64,000 bases of DNA from Paraburkholderia polaris (GTDB lineage Bacteria > Pseudomonadota > Gammaproteobacteria > Burkholderiales > Burkholderiaceae). Numbering within the stretch: the stretch's first letter is position 1; each line of letters starts with the position of its first letter. The stretch is from contig NZ_JABBGJ010000039.1 in assembly GCF_012927345.1 (NCBI RefSeq), positions 45,305-109,304 on the forward strand. The letters run 5' to 3'. Position numbers and translations under genes: made by a program. Positions 27,798 to 36,555 of the stretch are shown piece after piece. The notes under the pieces were generated by a model. The model was not told the origin of the DNA and made no database searches. It saw nothing but the letters and a program-made list of their open reading frames with translations.

Positions 27798-28397
27798 GTG
27801 GAGTACACCTTCCTGTCCGCGACCGTCCTGCTGATTCTGATCACCGATCCGCTCGGCAATATTCCGCTCTTCATCAGCTGTCTGCGCGGGGTGGCGCCGA
27901 AGCGGCGCACGATCGTCATCCTCCGTGAGGTGGCGATCGCCTTCGCGATCCTGCTGGTGTTCATGGTGGTCGGCGACCGCTTCCTGCGCATGATGAGTCT
28001 GACTGACCAGTCGTTGCGCATCGGCGGTGGGATCGTGTTGTTCCTGATTGCGCTCAGGATGGTGTTTCCGCATCCGGACGGTCCGTTCGGCGGCGACACG
28101 CGCGGCGGCGAGCCGCTCATCGTGCCGCTCGCCATTCCGGCGCTGGCGGGCCCGTCTGCACTTGCGACGGTGATGCTGCTGACGTCGCAGGCGCCGGGCA
28201 AGATGTTCGAGTGGATCGGCGCGCTGACTGTCACGATGATCGTCTGTGCGATCGTGCTGATGCTGGCGGAGCGGATTCAGGCGTGGCTAGGCGAGCGCGC
28301 GATGATGGCCTTTGAACGCTTGATGGGACTGGTGCTGGTGGCGATCTCAGTGGAGATGATGCTCGGCGGTATCCGCTCTTTTGTGCATCAACTTTGA
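27798..28397 (+). CDS. MarC family membrane protein (UPF0056)
   Basis: 199 residues with six hydrophobic segments. Start is GTG at 27798 with a GGAGCGG upstream. Family hallmarks: LILITDPLGNIPLFISCL and LAIPALAGPSALATVMLL. MarC was once linked to multiple antibiotic resistance but its function is not established. Follows proS by 12 nt, likely cotranscribed, and ends at a terminator. Confidence 0.9.
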   Translation: MEYTFLSATVLLILITDPLGNIPLFISCLRGVAPKRRTIVILREVAIAFAILLVFMVVGDRFLRMMSLTDQSLRIGGGIVLFLIALRMVFPHPDGPFGGDTRGGEPLIVPLAIPALAGPSALATVMLLTSQAPGKMFEWIGALTVTMIVCAIVLMLAERIQAWLGERAMMAFERLMGLVLVAISVEMMLGGIRSFVHQL

Positions 28398-28467
28398 CTG
28401 AAAATCAGCGCGGGGTTCTGCTCAGCCGGATAGAGCAGTGTTGCGCCCCATCCCTGACAAACAAAAA

Positions 28468-28491
28468 AGCGGCCCGCAGGCCGCTTTTTTT
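28468..28491. terminator. Intrinsic terminator between marC and hpt
   Basis: Stem AGCGGCC/GGCCGCT with a CGCA loop, A-run before and T7 after; serves two converging genes. Confidence 0.92.
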
Positions 28492-28532
28492 ACATCGGGA
28501 CGCGCCATGAAAGGCGCTGCTCCAACCAGCAC

Positions 28533-29084
28533 TCAAGCCCCTTCGGTCAACGCCCGAATAGTCGGCAGATTGCGCCAGTAGCCCTTAGCGTCCATCCCGC
28601 AACCGAACACGTAGCGGTCCGGCACTTCGAAACCACAGTAGTCCGGGCGCAGCGGCTTCGCCTTCGGAATGATCTTCTCGCACAGCACCGCGCTCAGGAA
28701 GCGCTTCGCGCCCATTGCGAGGATGCGGTCGCGGATCGCGGCCATCGTCTCGCCTTCGTCGAGGATGTCGTCGAGCACCAGCACGACGCGATCCTTCACG
28801 GACTCAGCCGGCGCCACGCGCCACTGCATCTCATTGCCGCCCTTGGTGGTGTTGCGATAGCGGGTCAGGTGGATGTAGTCGAACTCGAGCGGGAAATCGA
28901 GGTGCGGCAGCAGCATGCCGGTGAACACCGCCGCACCGCCCATCACCGACAGCACGAGCGGGAAGTCCTCGCTCATTTCGTCGCGGATGGCGGTAGCCAT
29001 GCCGCTGATCGACGCGTTGACGTCGTCGGCCGAAACGATTTCTTCGGAGTGGCTAAAAATGTGGAGAGCTTCTTCGCGGTTCAT
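28533..29084 (-). CDS. hpt: Hypoxanthine-guanine phosphoribosyltransferase
   Basis: 183 residues from ATG 29084 (MNREEALHIFSHSEEI). Purine salvage: makes IMP/GMP from hypoxanthine/guanine and PRPP. The PRPP loop VVLVLDDILDEGET is clear, and the C-terminal DYCGFEVPDRYVFGCGMD is typical of this proteobacterial subgroup. A 45-residue in-frame upstream extension is not favoured because it is basic and unlike the family. Lies downstream of ffh on the same strand with a 166-nt gap. Confidence 0.92.
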   Translation of the reverse strand: MNREEALHIFSHSEEIVSADDVNASISGMATAIRDEMSEDFPLVLSVMGGAAVFTGMLLPHLDFPLEFDYIHLTRYRNTTKGGNEMQWRVAPAESVKDRVVLVLDDILDEGETMAAIRDRILAMGAKRFLSAVLCEKIIPKAKPLRPDYCGFEVPDRYVFGCGMDAKGYWRNLPTIRALTEGA

Positions 29085-29250
29085 GACGTCTGACGGGCGG
29101 TAACTGTATACATAGTGTGGGTGAGAACGCCCCGAAGGACGTTCCCTTGGGACGGCGGCATGCGGTACAGCATAAACCCGCACGAAGCTGGAGTCAGCCG
29201 CGCATGCCGTTCCTTGCACGGAAGCACGCGCACCGCCGTCTTGCTAAAGC

Positions 29251-30618
29251 TTAGCGCATGCCGGGCATCATGCCCTTCATGCCGCGCATCATCTTCTGCA
29301 GATTGCCGCCCTTCAGCTTCTTCATCATCGTGCGCATCTGGTCGTATTGATTCAGCATGCGGTTGACTTCCTGCACCTGCACGCCGGCGCCGGCGGCAAT
29401 GCGGCGCTTGCGGGTGGCCTTGATCAGCTCGGGCTTGGCGCGCTCCAAAGGAGTCATCGAATTGATGATGCCTTCCATGCGGCGCATCTGCGATTCGGCC
29501 ATGCCCATGTTGGCGCCGGCAGCGGCCTGCTGGAACTGCGCGGGCAGCTTGTCCATCAGCGACGACAGGCCGCCCATGCTCTTCATCTGCGTAAGTTGTG
29601 CGCGGAAATCGTTGAGGTCGAAGTCGCCGCCTTTCTTGACCTTGTCGGCGAGCTTCTGCGCGGCCTGGACATCCACGCCGCGTTGCGCTTCTTCGACGAG
29701 GGCGAGAATGTCGCCCATGCCGAGAATCCGGTTCGCCATGCGATCCGGATAGAAAATTTCGAGGCCGTCGAGTTTTTCGGCGACACCGACGAACTTGATC
29801 GGCTTGCCCGTCACGTGACGCACGGAGAGCGCCGCGCCACCGCGCGAGTCGCCGTCGAGCTTGGTGAGGACCACGCCGGTGAGCGGCAATGCGTCGCTAA
29901 AGGCCTTCGCGGTGTTGACCGCGTCCTGACCGAGCATCGCGTCGACCACGAACAGCGTTTCCGCCGGCTTCAGCTCGCTGTGCAATGCAGCGATTTCCTG
30001 CATCATCGCTTCGTCGATACCCAGACGGCCGGCCGTGTCGACCAGCAGCACGTCGTGGTAGTGGCGCTTGGCCCAATCCACTGCGGCGCGCGCGATATCC
30101 ACCGGCTTTTGATCGGGTTCCGACGGGAAGAAGTCCGCACCGACCTGTTCGGTCACCATCTTCAACTGCGCGATTGCAGCCGGGCGGTAAACGTCGCACG
30201 AGACGGTCAGGACCTTCTTCTTGTACTTTTCGCGCAGGAGCTTGGCGAGCTTGCCGACCGTGGTCGTCTTGCCGGCGCCTTGCAGACCCGCCATCAGGAT
30301 GACGGCCGGCGGCGTGACGGCGAGATTAAGCTCGACCGCCTTGCCTTCATAGTCGCCGCCGATGATCGCGGTCAGCTCGCGCTGCACCACGCCGACCAGC
30401 GCCTGGCCCGGCGACAGGCTGCTGATCACCTCCTCGCCGAGCGCTTTTTCCTTCACCTTGGCGATGAACTCGCGCACGACGGGCAGCGCCACGTCCGCCT
30501 CGAGAAGCGCGAGGCGCACTTCGCGCAGCATTTCCTGGGTGTTCGCCTCGGTGAGCCGGGCTTCGCCGCGCAGCGTCTTGACGACGCGCGCCATCCGTTG
30601 AGTCAGATTGTCGAGCAT
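29251..30618 (-). CDS. ffh: Signal recognition particle protein Ffh (SRP54)
   Basis: 455 residues. GTPase that targets nascent membrane proteins with 4.5S RNA. N-domain, then G-domain with GLQGAGKTTTVGKLA, DTAGR, TKLDGDSRGGAAL; Met-rich M-domain with RRMEGIINSMTP and a final GMKGMMPGMR. Divergent from the CcsA/YpjD-type gene, a neighbour pairing also known in enterics. Intact. Confidence 0.98.
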   Translation of the reverse strand: MLDNLTQRMARVVKTLRGEARLTEANTQEMLREVRLALLEADVALPVVREFIAKVKEKALGEEVISSLSPGQALVGVVQRELTAIIGGDYEGKAVELNLAVTPPAVILMAGLQGAGKTTTVGKLAKLLREKYKKKVLTVSCDVYRPAAIAQLKMVTEQVGADFFPSEPDQKPVDIARAAVDWAKRHYHDVLLVDTAGRLGIDEAMMQEIAALHSELKPAETLFVVDAMLGQDAVNTAKAFSDALPLTGVVLTKLDGDSRGGAALSVRHVTGKPIKFVGVAEKLDGLEIFYPDRMANRILGMGDILALVEEAQRGVDVQAAQKLADKVKKGGDFDLNDFRAQLTQMKSMGGLSSLMDKLPAQFQQAAAGANMGMAESQMRRMEGIINSMTPLERAKPELIKATRKRRIAAGAGVQVQEVNRMLNQYDQMRTMMKKLKGGNLQKMMRGMKGMMPGMR

Positions 30619-30699
30619 GGGGAGCGATGAACAGTGCGGCCGGAGCAGGGCGCGATGCGGGAGACGTCGCGGAGCAGGGGCCTAGTGTAAACTTCGAAT

Positions 30700-31626
30700 A
30701 TGGATATTGTACTGTATGCCCTCACTGCACTCCTCTACGGCGGTCTCGCCGTGGCCGGCTGGCGCTCGCACCGGCACGCCGCCGTGCGCCCCATGCTCGA
30801 GAGCGTGCCACCGGTGCCCGTCGCCGCGGGCGTATCGGCCTCGTCGGCCGCCTCGGGCATGAGCACCTCGGGCCGCGCGCTGCTGTGTGTCGCGCTGCTC
30901 GCCCACGGCGTGCTGCTGCATACCACGATCTTTCCTCAAAACGCGATGGTGTTCGGTTTCGCGTTTGCGCTGTCGGCGATGTTCTGGCTCGGCGCCGGCA
31001 TCTACTGGATCGAGAGTTTTTTCTTTCCGCTCGACGGCCTGCGCCTGCTGGTGTTGCCGCTCGCCTGCGTCGCTTCCATATTGCCGCTGGGGTTCGGCGG
31101 CGTGCGTGTGCTGCCGTATTCGGCCGCGCCAATGTTCAAGCTGCACTTCCTGATCGCCAATATCGCGTACGGTTTGTTTGCGATCGCGGCATTGCACGCG
31201 ATTCTGATGCTGCTGGTCGAGCGCCGCCTGCACGCAATGCGCGGCGGTGTGTCGCAACGCAATGCGGCCGCGGCGGGCAACGGCTGGTTGTCGAGCTGGC
31301 TCGACACCTTGCCGCCGCTGCTGACTCTGGAAAAGCTGCTGTTCCGTCTGATCGGCGCCGGCTTCGTCCTGCTCACGCTGACGTTGCTCTCGGGCATTAT
31401 GTTCAGCGAGCAACTGGTCGACCGCGCATTGCGGCTCGATCACAAAACCGTCTTCGCGATTCTTTCCTGGGTGATGTTCGGCGCGCTGCTGACCGCGCGC
31501 AAGGTTTCCGGCTGGCGCGGCCGTGCGGCATTGCGCTGGGTGCTGGCGTCGTTCGTCGCGCTGTTGCTGGCGTACGTCGGCAGCCGTTTTGTATTCGAGG
31601 TGCTGTTGCACCGTGCTGTAGTGTGA
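30700..31626 (+). CDS. CcsA/YpjD-type cytochrome c assembly-like membrane protein
   Basis: 308 residues with about eight hydrophobic segments. Cytochrome c assembly-type domain: KLHFLIANIAYGLFAIAALHAILM and LDHKTVFAILSWVMFGALL carry the paired membrane histidines expected for haem handling. E. coli YpjD, also next to ffh, is the nearest equivalent by context; true function not settled. Starts 81 nt from the ffh start, divergent. Confidence 0.88.
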   Translation: MDIVLYALTALLYGGLAVAGWRSHRHAAVRPMLESVPPVPVAAGVSASSAASGMSTSGRALLCVALLAHGVLLHTTIFPQNAMVFGFAFALSAMFWLGAGIYWIESFFFPLDGLRLLVLPLACVASILPLGFGGVRVLPYSAAPMFKLHFLIANIAYGLFAIAALHAILMLLVERRLHAMRGGVSQRNAAAAGNGWLSSWLDTLPPLLTLEKLLFRLIGAGFVLLTLTLLSGIMFSEQLVDRALRLDHKTVFAILSWVMFGALLTARKVSGWRGRAALRWVLASFVALLLAYVGSRFVFEVLLHRAVV

Positions 31627-31636
31627 GTGTCCTGCT

Positions 31637-31960
31637 ATGCGACAAATTTTTCTGCTGATCCTGTTGTTCATCGTCGGCCAATGGCTGGTCAAGGCGCTGC
31701 GTCGTCATGACGCGCAAGCGTCGCAACGCACGGGAGGCGCCGGTGCGAACGGCGCCGCCGGGGCAAAAGGCCAGAGCGGCGCGCGTGGGCCCGCCTCCGC
31801 GCAAGCGCAGCCGCAGCTTGCCGAGCCGATGATCCGCTGTGCCGAGTGTGGCGTGCACGCGCCGAAGAGCGACTCCGTGGTGGTGGCGGGGCAGCCGTTC
31901 TGCAGCGCCGCGCACGCGCAGCGTCACGGCGCGCATCCCACGGGCCGCGACGCTCGATGA
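31637..31960 (+). CDS. PP0621-type small membrane-anchored zinc-ribbon protein
   Basis: 107 residues: an N-terminal hydrophobic helix (IFLLILLFIVGQWLV), a low-complexity Gly/Ala linker and a C-terminal CAECG...FCSAAHAQRH cluster that could bind one metal. It resembles the PP0621 family often found beside ampD. Function unknown. 10 nt after the YpjD-like gene; its stop overlaps the ampD start as ATGA. Confidence 0.8.
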   Translation: MRQIFLLILLFIVGQWLVKALRRHDAQASQRTGGAGANGAAGAKGQSGARGPASAQAQPQLAEPMIRCAECGVHAPKSDSVVVAGQPFCSAAHAQRHGAHPTGRDAR

Positions 31961-32553
31961 GCGTCGCGTTCACCGTCGATGCCGACGGTTGGGTCAGCGC
32001 CGCACGCAAACTGCCATCGCCGAATTTCGAAGCGCGGCCCGAAGGGGCCGTGCCGACACTGATCGTCGTGCACAACATCAGCCTGCCGCCCGATGAGTTC
32101 GGCGGTACGGCGATCGCCGAACTGTTCCTGAACACGCTCGACTGCGACGCCCACCCGTACTACGACACGCATCTGCGCGGCGTGCGGGTGTCGGCGCACT
32201 TCGTGATCCATCGCGACGGCGCGCTCGAGCAATTCGTGTCCTGCAACGAGCGCGCGTGGCACGCCGGCCCGTCGAATTTTTTCGGCCGCGAGCGCTGCAA
32301 TGATTTCTCGATCGGCATCGAGCTGGAGGGCAGTGACACGACTGCTTTCGAAGCGGCGCAATACCGCACGCTGGGTGCACTTGTGACGGCGCTCAAGGCT
32401 CGCTATCCGGTCGAGGGGCTTGCCGGTCACTCGGACATTGCCCCCGGCCGCAAGACCGATCCTGGGCCCCATTTCGAGTGGCAGCGTCTGCAGCGCGACA
32501 CCGCGTTGGCGGATCAGTACTTCCCCTATCTCAAGTTTTCCAAAACGCTGTAA
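31957..32553 (+). CDS. ampD: 1,6-anhydro-N-acetylmuramyl-L-alanine amidase AmpD
   Basis: 198 residues from the ATG overlapping the previous stop. Cytoplasmic zinc amidase that cleaves anhydromuropeptides in peptidoglycan recycling and so keeps AmpR-type beta-lactamase control off. LIVVHNISLPP supplies one zinc His; VSAHFVIHRDG, AWHAGPSNFFGRERCNDFSIGIELEG and GHSDIAPGRKTDPGPHF carry the rest of the Amidase_2 signature. Confidence 0.96.
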   Translation: MSVAFTVDADGWVSAARKLPSPNFEARPEGAVPTLIVVHNISLPPDEFGGTAIAELFLNTLDCDAHPYYDTHLRGVRVSAHFVIHRDGALEQFVSCNERAWHAGPSNFFGRERCNDFSIGIELEGSDTTAFEAAQYRTLGALVTALKARYPVEGLAGHSDIAPGRKTDPGPHFEWQRLQRDTALADQYFPYLKFSKTL

Positions 32554-32583
32554 CGACCCTTCGCGCAACATCGCGTGATGCGA

Positions 32584-32610
32584 GGAGAACAAGGCGCTGC
32601 CTTGTTCTCC
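32584..32610. terminator. Stem-loop after ampD
   Basis: Perfect 12-bp stem GGAGAACAAGGC/GCCTTGTTCTCC with a 3-nt loop, 30 nt after the ampD stop. There is no T-run, so it may be a processing or Rho-assisted end rather than a classic terminator. Confidence 0.55.
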
Positions 32611-32671
32611 GGGGAGTCGGCTTCGCGTCGCGCTATGCAAAAGTCAAGACTTCGAAAGCAAATAAATCGAT

Positions 32672-32736
32672 TTGACCTGTCTTGAAACTACACTATACTT
32701 GGTGCCAGAAATTCGGTTTCGCACTACATCTTGTGT
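32672..32736 (+). promoter_or_regulatory. nrdA promoter overlapped by two NrdR-type boxes
   Basis: Promoter: TTGACC (32672-32677), 16-bp spacer, TATACT (32694-32699). Box 1 ACACTATACTTGGTGC (32690-32705) covers the -10; box 2 GCACTACATCTTGTGT (32721-32736) starts exactly 31 bp later, three helical turns. Both fit the known 16-bp NrdR palindrome and its usual spacing. NrdR is the ATP/dATP-sensing repressor of ribonucleotide reductase genes. Confidence 0.85.
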
Positions 32737-32740
32737 CTGG

Positions 32741-32821
32741 TGTGTATAACTCTGTGCATAACTGAGTGCATAACTGAGTGCATAACTGAGTGCATAACTG
32801 AGTGCATAACTGAGTGAATAA
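32741..32821 (+). repeat. Seven DnaA-box-like 9-mers at 12-bp period upstream of nrdA
   Basis: 9-mers start at 32741, 32753, 32765, 32777, 32789, 32801 and 32813, all in one orientation. The first two, TGTGTATAA and TGTGCATAA, match the DnaA box (complement of TTATNCACA) perfectly; four AGTGCATAA and one AGTGAATAA differ at the outer base. Spacers are 3 nt. The array lies in the predicted nrdA leader, about 310-390 nt before the start codon. Confidence 0.75.
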
Positions 32822-33129
32822 GTCAGCGGCGCCCCGCTCCCCGAGCATGGCGCCGCAAGCATTCCAGGCAGCGAAAAATATTCCTGCGGCGTGGTTGGTG
32901 AGAGAGCCGGCAACGTCCAGAAGCATTCAGGAAAAGGGCATAGCAAGTGATCGCGACACACATGATGAAGACCGTCGTCAATTCGAATCAGGCTTCATCG
33001 CTGTCGCATCCCGCCACCCGGCTCAGCCGGCCTTTTTCCTGCACCCCATCGCTTGCGCACGCGGCGGCGCAGCGTTCGTTTTAATCCGCGGCTTTCGCCG
33101 CAACATTTCCAAGACCAGGAGCTTTGCAC

Positions 33130-36100
33130 ATGCAAACCACCGACAACGTGACGACCCGGTACGAGGGCTCACCGACTGGCCAAAACTTCGGCCAGGCACA
33201 AGGCGCCCAGGCGCTCGCGCCGCAAGCGACCTACGCCGACTACAAGGTGATCCGTCGTAACGGCAGCGTGGTGTCGTTCGAACCGTCGAAAATCGCCATC
33301 GCTGTGACGAAGGCATTTCTGGCCGTCAACGGTGGTCAAGGCGCGGCGTCGGCTCGCGTGCGCGAACTGGTCGAGCAACTCACGCAGAACGTGGTGCGCG
33401 CGCTCCTGCGCAGCCGCCCGAACGGCGGCACGTTCCATATCGAAGACATCCAGGATCAGGTCGAACTCGCGTTGATGCGCGGCGGCGAGCATAACGTCGC
33501 ACGTGCCTACGTGCTGTATCGCGAGAAGCGCACTCAGGCGCGCGGTCACGACGAGCAGATCGTCGCCAACACGCCGGGCCTGAACGTCACGGACAACGGC
33601 GTGACGCGTCCGCTCGACATGGCTGCGCTGCGCGGCATCATCGAACTGGCTTGCTCGAACCTGGGCGATGCCGTGAGCGCCGATCCGATCATCGCGGAAA
33701 CGGTCAAGAATCTGTACGACGGCGTGCCGATGAGCCAGGTCTACGACTCGGCGATCCTGGCTGCCCGCACGATGATCGAAAAGGACCCGGCGTATAGCCA
33801 GGTCACCGCACGCATCCTGCTGCACACGATCCGCCGCGAGATCCTCGAAGAGGAAGTCACGCAAACGGAAATGGGCGAGCGTTACGCCGAATACTTTCCG
33901 AAGTTCATCAAGCGCGGCATCGGCGCCGGCCTGCTCGACGACAAGCTCCAGCAGTTCGACCTGCAGCGCCTGGGCGCCGCGCTCGACAACAGCCGCGACC
34001 TGCAGTTCGGCTACCTCGGTCTGCAAACGCTGTATGACCGCTACTTCCTGCATCACGACGGTGTGCGCATCGAAATGCCGCAGGCATTCTTTATGCGTGT
34101 CGCGATGGGCCTGTCGCTGAACGAGATCGACCGCGAAGCGCGCGCCATCGAGTTTTACAACGTGCTGTCGAGCTTCGACTTCATGTCGTCCACGCCGACG
34201 CTGTTCAACTCGGGCACGCATCGCTCGCAACTGTCGTCGTGCTACCTGACGACGGTGGAAGACGACCTCGATGGCATCTACGAAGCGCTGAAGGAAAACG
34301 CGCTGCTGTCGAAGTTCGCAGGCGGTCTGGGCAACGACTGGACGCGCGTGCGTGCACTCGGTTCGCACATCAAGGGTACCAATGGCAAGTCGCAAGGCGT
34401 CGTGCCGTTCCTGAAGGTCGTCAACGACACGGCTGTCGCCGTGAACCAGGGCGGCAAGCGCAAGGGCGCGGTCTGCGCGTACCTGGAAACGTGGCACCTG
34501 GACATCGAGGAATTCCTCGAGCTGCGCAAGAACACCGGCGACGACCGTCGCCGCACCCACGACATGAACACGGCGAACTGGATTCCCGACCTGTTCATGA
34601 AGCGCGTGCATGAAGGCGGCGACTGGACGCTGTTCTCGCCGTCCACTTGCCCGGACCTGCACGACAAGTTCGGCGCCGAGTTCGAAACGGCTTACACGGC
34701 TTACGAAGACAAGGTCGCGCGCGGCGAGATCAAGCTGTTCAAGAAGATCCCGGCGGCACAACTGTGGCGCAAGATGCTGGGCATGCTGTTTGAAACCGGC
34801 CACCCGTGGATCACGTTCAAGGATCCGTGCAATGTGCGCTCGCCGCAACAGCACGTCGGCGTCGTCCACTCGTCGAATCTGTGCACAGAAATCACGCTGA
34901 ACACCAGCGACGCCGAAATCGCCGTCTGCAATCTGGGTTCCGTGAACCTCGTCGCCCACCTGAAGGAACAGGCCGACGGCACGCTGGCGCTCGACCACGA
35001 CAAGTTGAAGCGCACCATCAGCGTGGCGATGCGCATGCTCGACAACGTGATCGACATCAACTACTACGCGGTTGCCAAGGCACGTAACTCGAACCTGAAG
35101 CACCGTCCGGTGGGTCTGGGTATCATGGGCTTCCAGGACTGCCTGCACCTGCTGCGCACGCCGTATGCGTCGCAAGAGGCTGTTGCGTTCGCCGATACGT
35201 CGATGGAAGCGGTCTGCTACTACGCTTACTACGCGTCGACGGAACTGGCGCAAGAGCGCGGCCGTTACTCCAGCTACCGCGGCTCGCTGTGGGATCGCGG
35301 CATCCTCCCGCAAGACTCGGTGAAGCTGCTGGCCGAAGCGCGCGGCGGTTACGTCGAAGTCGATTCGAGCGAATCGATGGACTGGACCGAACTGCGGTCG
35401 CGCATCGCCACCTACGGCATGCGCAACTCGAACTGCGTCGCCATCGCTCCGACGGCGACGATCTCGAACATCATCGGCGTGTCGGCTTGTATCGAACCGA
35501 CGTTCCAGAATCTGTATGTGAAGTCGAATCTGTCGGGCGAATTCACGGTGGTCAACGACTACCTGGTGCGCGACCTGAAGGAACGCGGTCTGTGGGACGA
35601 AGTGATGGTCGCCGACCTGAAGTACTTCGACGGCACGCTCTCGCGCATCGACCGCATCCCGGCCGACCTGCGTGCGATCTACGCGACCGCGTTCGAACTC
35701 GATCCGGTGTGGCTGGTCGAGGCGGCCTCGCGTCGTCAGAAGTGGATCGACCAGGCGCAGTCGCTGAACATTTACATGGGCGGCGCGTCGGGTAAGAAGC
35801 TCGACGAGATCTACAAGCTCGCATGGGTGCGCGGTCTGAAGACGACCTACTACCTCCGCACGATGGCGGCGACGCACGTCGAGAAGTCGACGGTGGCGCA
35901 CGGCGCGTTGAACGCGGTGAGCTCGGGTGGTAGCGAAGGATCGGGCGGCGCTGCAGGTGGCGCGGCCGGCGGCTTCGGTGCGAACAACGGCGCGGCTGGT
36001 GGTGCCGCGGGTGGCTTTCAGGCTGCAGCGGCCACGCCAGCAGTCGCGGCTGAAGCAGCGCCGGAAGCGGATGGTCCGGTGTGCATGATGCGTCCGGGCG

Positions 36101-36135
36101 ATGCTGGTTTCGACGAGTGCGAGGCTTGCCAGTAA
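33130..36135 (+). CDS. nrdA: Ribonucleoside-diphosphate reductase alpha subunit (class Ia)
   Basis: 1001 residues. Makes deoxyribonucleotides with NrdB. An ATP-cone (residues ~37-130, YKVIRRNGSVVSFEP) provides dATP feedback. Catalytic parts: SSCYLTTVEDDLDG (first redox Cys), NLCTEITLNT (thiyl Cys and Glu) and AVCNLGSVNL (second redox Cys). A Gly/Ala-rich flexible linker near residues 935-980 leads to the C-terminal ECEACQ pair that is re-reduced by thioredoxin/glutaredoxin. ATG 33130 follows AGGAGC by 8 nt. Preceded by the NrdR/DnaA-like control region. Confidence 0.97.
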   Translation: MQTTDNVTTRYEGSPTGQNFGQAQGAQALAPQATYADYKVIRRNGSVVSFEPSKIAIAVTKAFLAVNGGQGAASARVRELVEQLTQNVVRALLRSRPNGGTFHIEDIQDQVELALMRGGEHNVARAYVLYREKRTQARGHDEQIVANTPGLNVTDNGVTRPLDMAALRGIIELACSNLGDAVSADPIIAETVKNLYDGVPMSQVYDSAILAARTMIEKDPAYSQVTARILLHTIRREILEEEVTQTEMGERYAEYFPKFIKRGIGAGLLDDKLQQFDLQRLGAALDNSRDLQFGYLGLQTLYDRYFLHHDGVRIEMPQAFFMRVAMGLSLNEIDREARAIEFYNVLSSFDFMSSTPTLFNSGTHRSQLSSCYLTTVEDDLDGIYEALKENALLSKFAGGLGNDWTRVRALGSHIKGTNGKSQGVVPFLKVVNDTAVAVNQGGKRKGAVCAYLETWHLDIEEFLELRKNTGDDRRRTHDMNTANWIPDLFMKRVHEGGDWTLFSPSTCPDLHDKFGAEFETAYTAYEDKVARGEIKLFKKIPAAQLWRKMLGMLFETGHPWITFKDPCNVRSPQQHVGVVHSSNLCTEITLNTSDAEIAVCNLGSVNLVAHLKEQADGTLALDHDKLKRTISVAMRMLDNVIDINYYAVAKARNSNLKHRPVGLGIMGFQDCLHLLRTPYASQEAVAFADTSMEAVCYYAYYASTELAQERGRYSSYRGSLWDRGILPQDSVKLLAEARGGYVEVDSSESMDWTELRSRIATYGMRNSNCVAIAPTATISNIIGVSACIEPTFQNLYVKSNLSGEFTVVNDYLVRDLKERGLWDEVMVADLKYFDGTLSRIDRIPADLRAIYATAFELDPVWLVEAASRRQKWIDQAQSLNIYMGGASGKKLDEIYKLAWVRGLKTTYYLRTMAATHVEKSTVAHGALNAVSSGGSEGSGGAAGGAAGGFGANNGAAGGAAGGFQAAAATPAVAAEAAPEADGPVCMMRPGDAGFDECEACQ

Positions 36136-36260
36136 AAGCCTGGCGATTGCCGGGTGAGCATGGAGCAGGCGGCAGGATCGCTGCTTGCTGGGTAGGTTGT
36201 AGGTAAAGACCCGCATGCAGCGATCAGCAAGCCTGATGGAAGTGATACAGAAGTGAAGTA

Positions 36261-36304
36261 GATGAGCGGCGCGGCGAAACGAAATCGATGTTGCGCCGCT
36301 CATC
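36261..36304. repeat. Inverted repeat in the nrdA-nrdB spacer
   Basis: Perfect 12-bp arms GATGAGCGGCGC and GCGCCGCTCATC with a 20-nt loop, 125 nt after the nrdA stop. No T-run follows, so it may protect the nrdA mRNA 3' end rather than terminate. Confidence 0.7.
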
Positions 36305-36517
36305 GAACAGCAGCGAAGTACGGCAAGCAACTGAAGTCGTGAAGCGGTAGGCAAGCGGTAAGCAAGTAGTGGATGAAGCAGTCAGCAGTCGGCAGCACAG
36401 ACGAAGCGCTCGACATGAAGCGCTCAGCAAACGCTCCGGTCAAAGGTCGATCGACACAGCCGGTCAGATGCATCGCTCGACATTGCATGAACTTCACCTC
36501 GCTAGCACTGACGAACA

Positions 36518-36555
36518 GGCAAACGCGAGGCAAACGCGAGGCAACCACGAGGCAA
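36518..36555 (+). repeat. 11-bp tandem repeat in the nrdA-nrdB spacer
   Basis: Two identical GGCAAACGCGA units, then a GGCAACCACGA variant and a partial copy. Short and non-coding. Confidence 0.65.

Noticed and set aside
32741..32821. CRISPR-like array
   Set aside because: Units are 12 bp with 3-nt spacers and no unique spacers, so it is a simple tandem array, and no cas genes are near.
32644..32961. Antisense frame with SYALSYAL repeats
   Set aside because: It is only the translation of the 12-bp DnaA-like array on the opposite strand.
33169..36354. A ~1060-codon open frame antisense to nrdA
   Set aside because: It mirrors the strongly biased codon use of nrdA, its protein is His/Arg/Val-rich with no family, and nrdA itself is certain. 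Similar long antisense frames over proS, accC, mpl, ffh, obgE and the RNase gene are rejected for the same reason.
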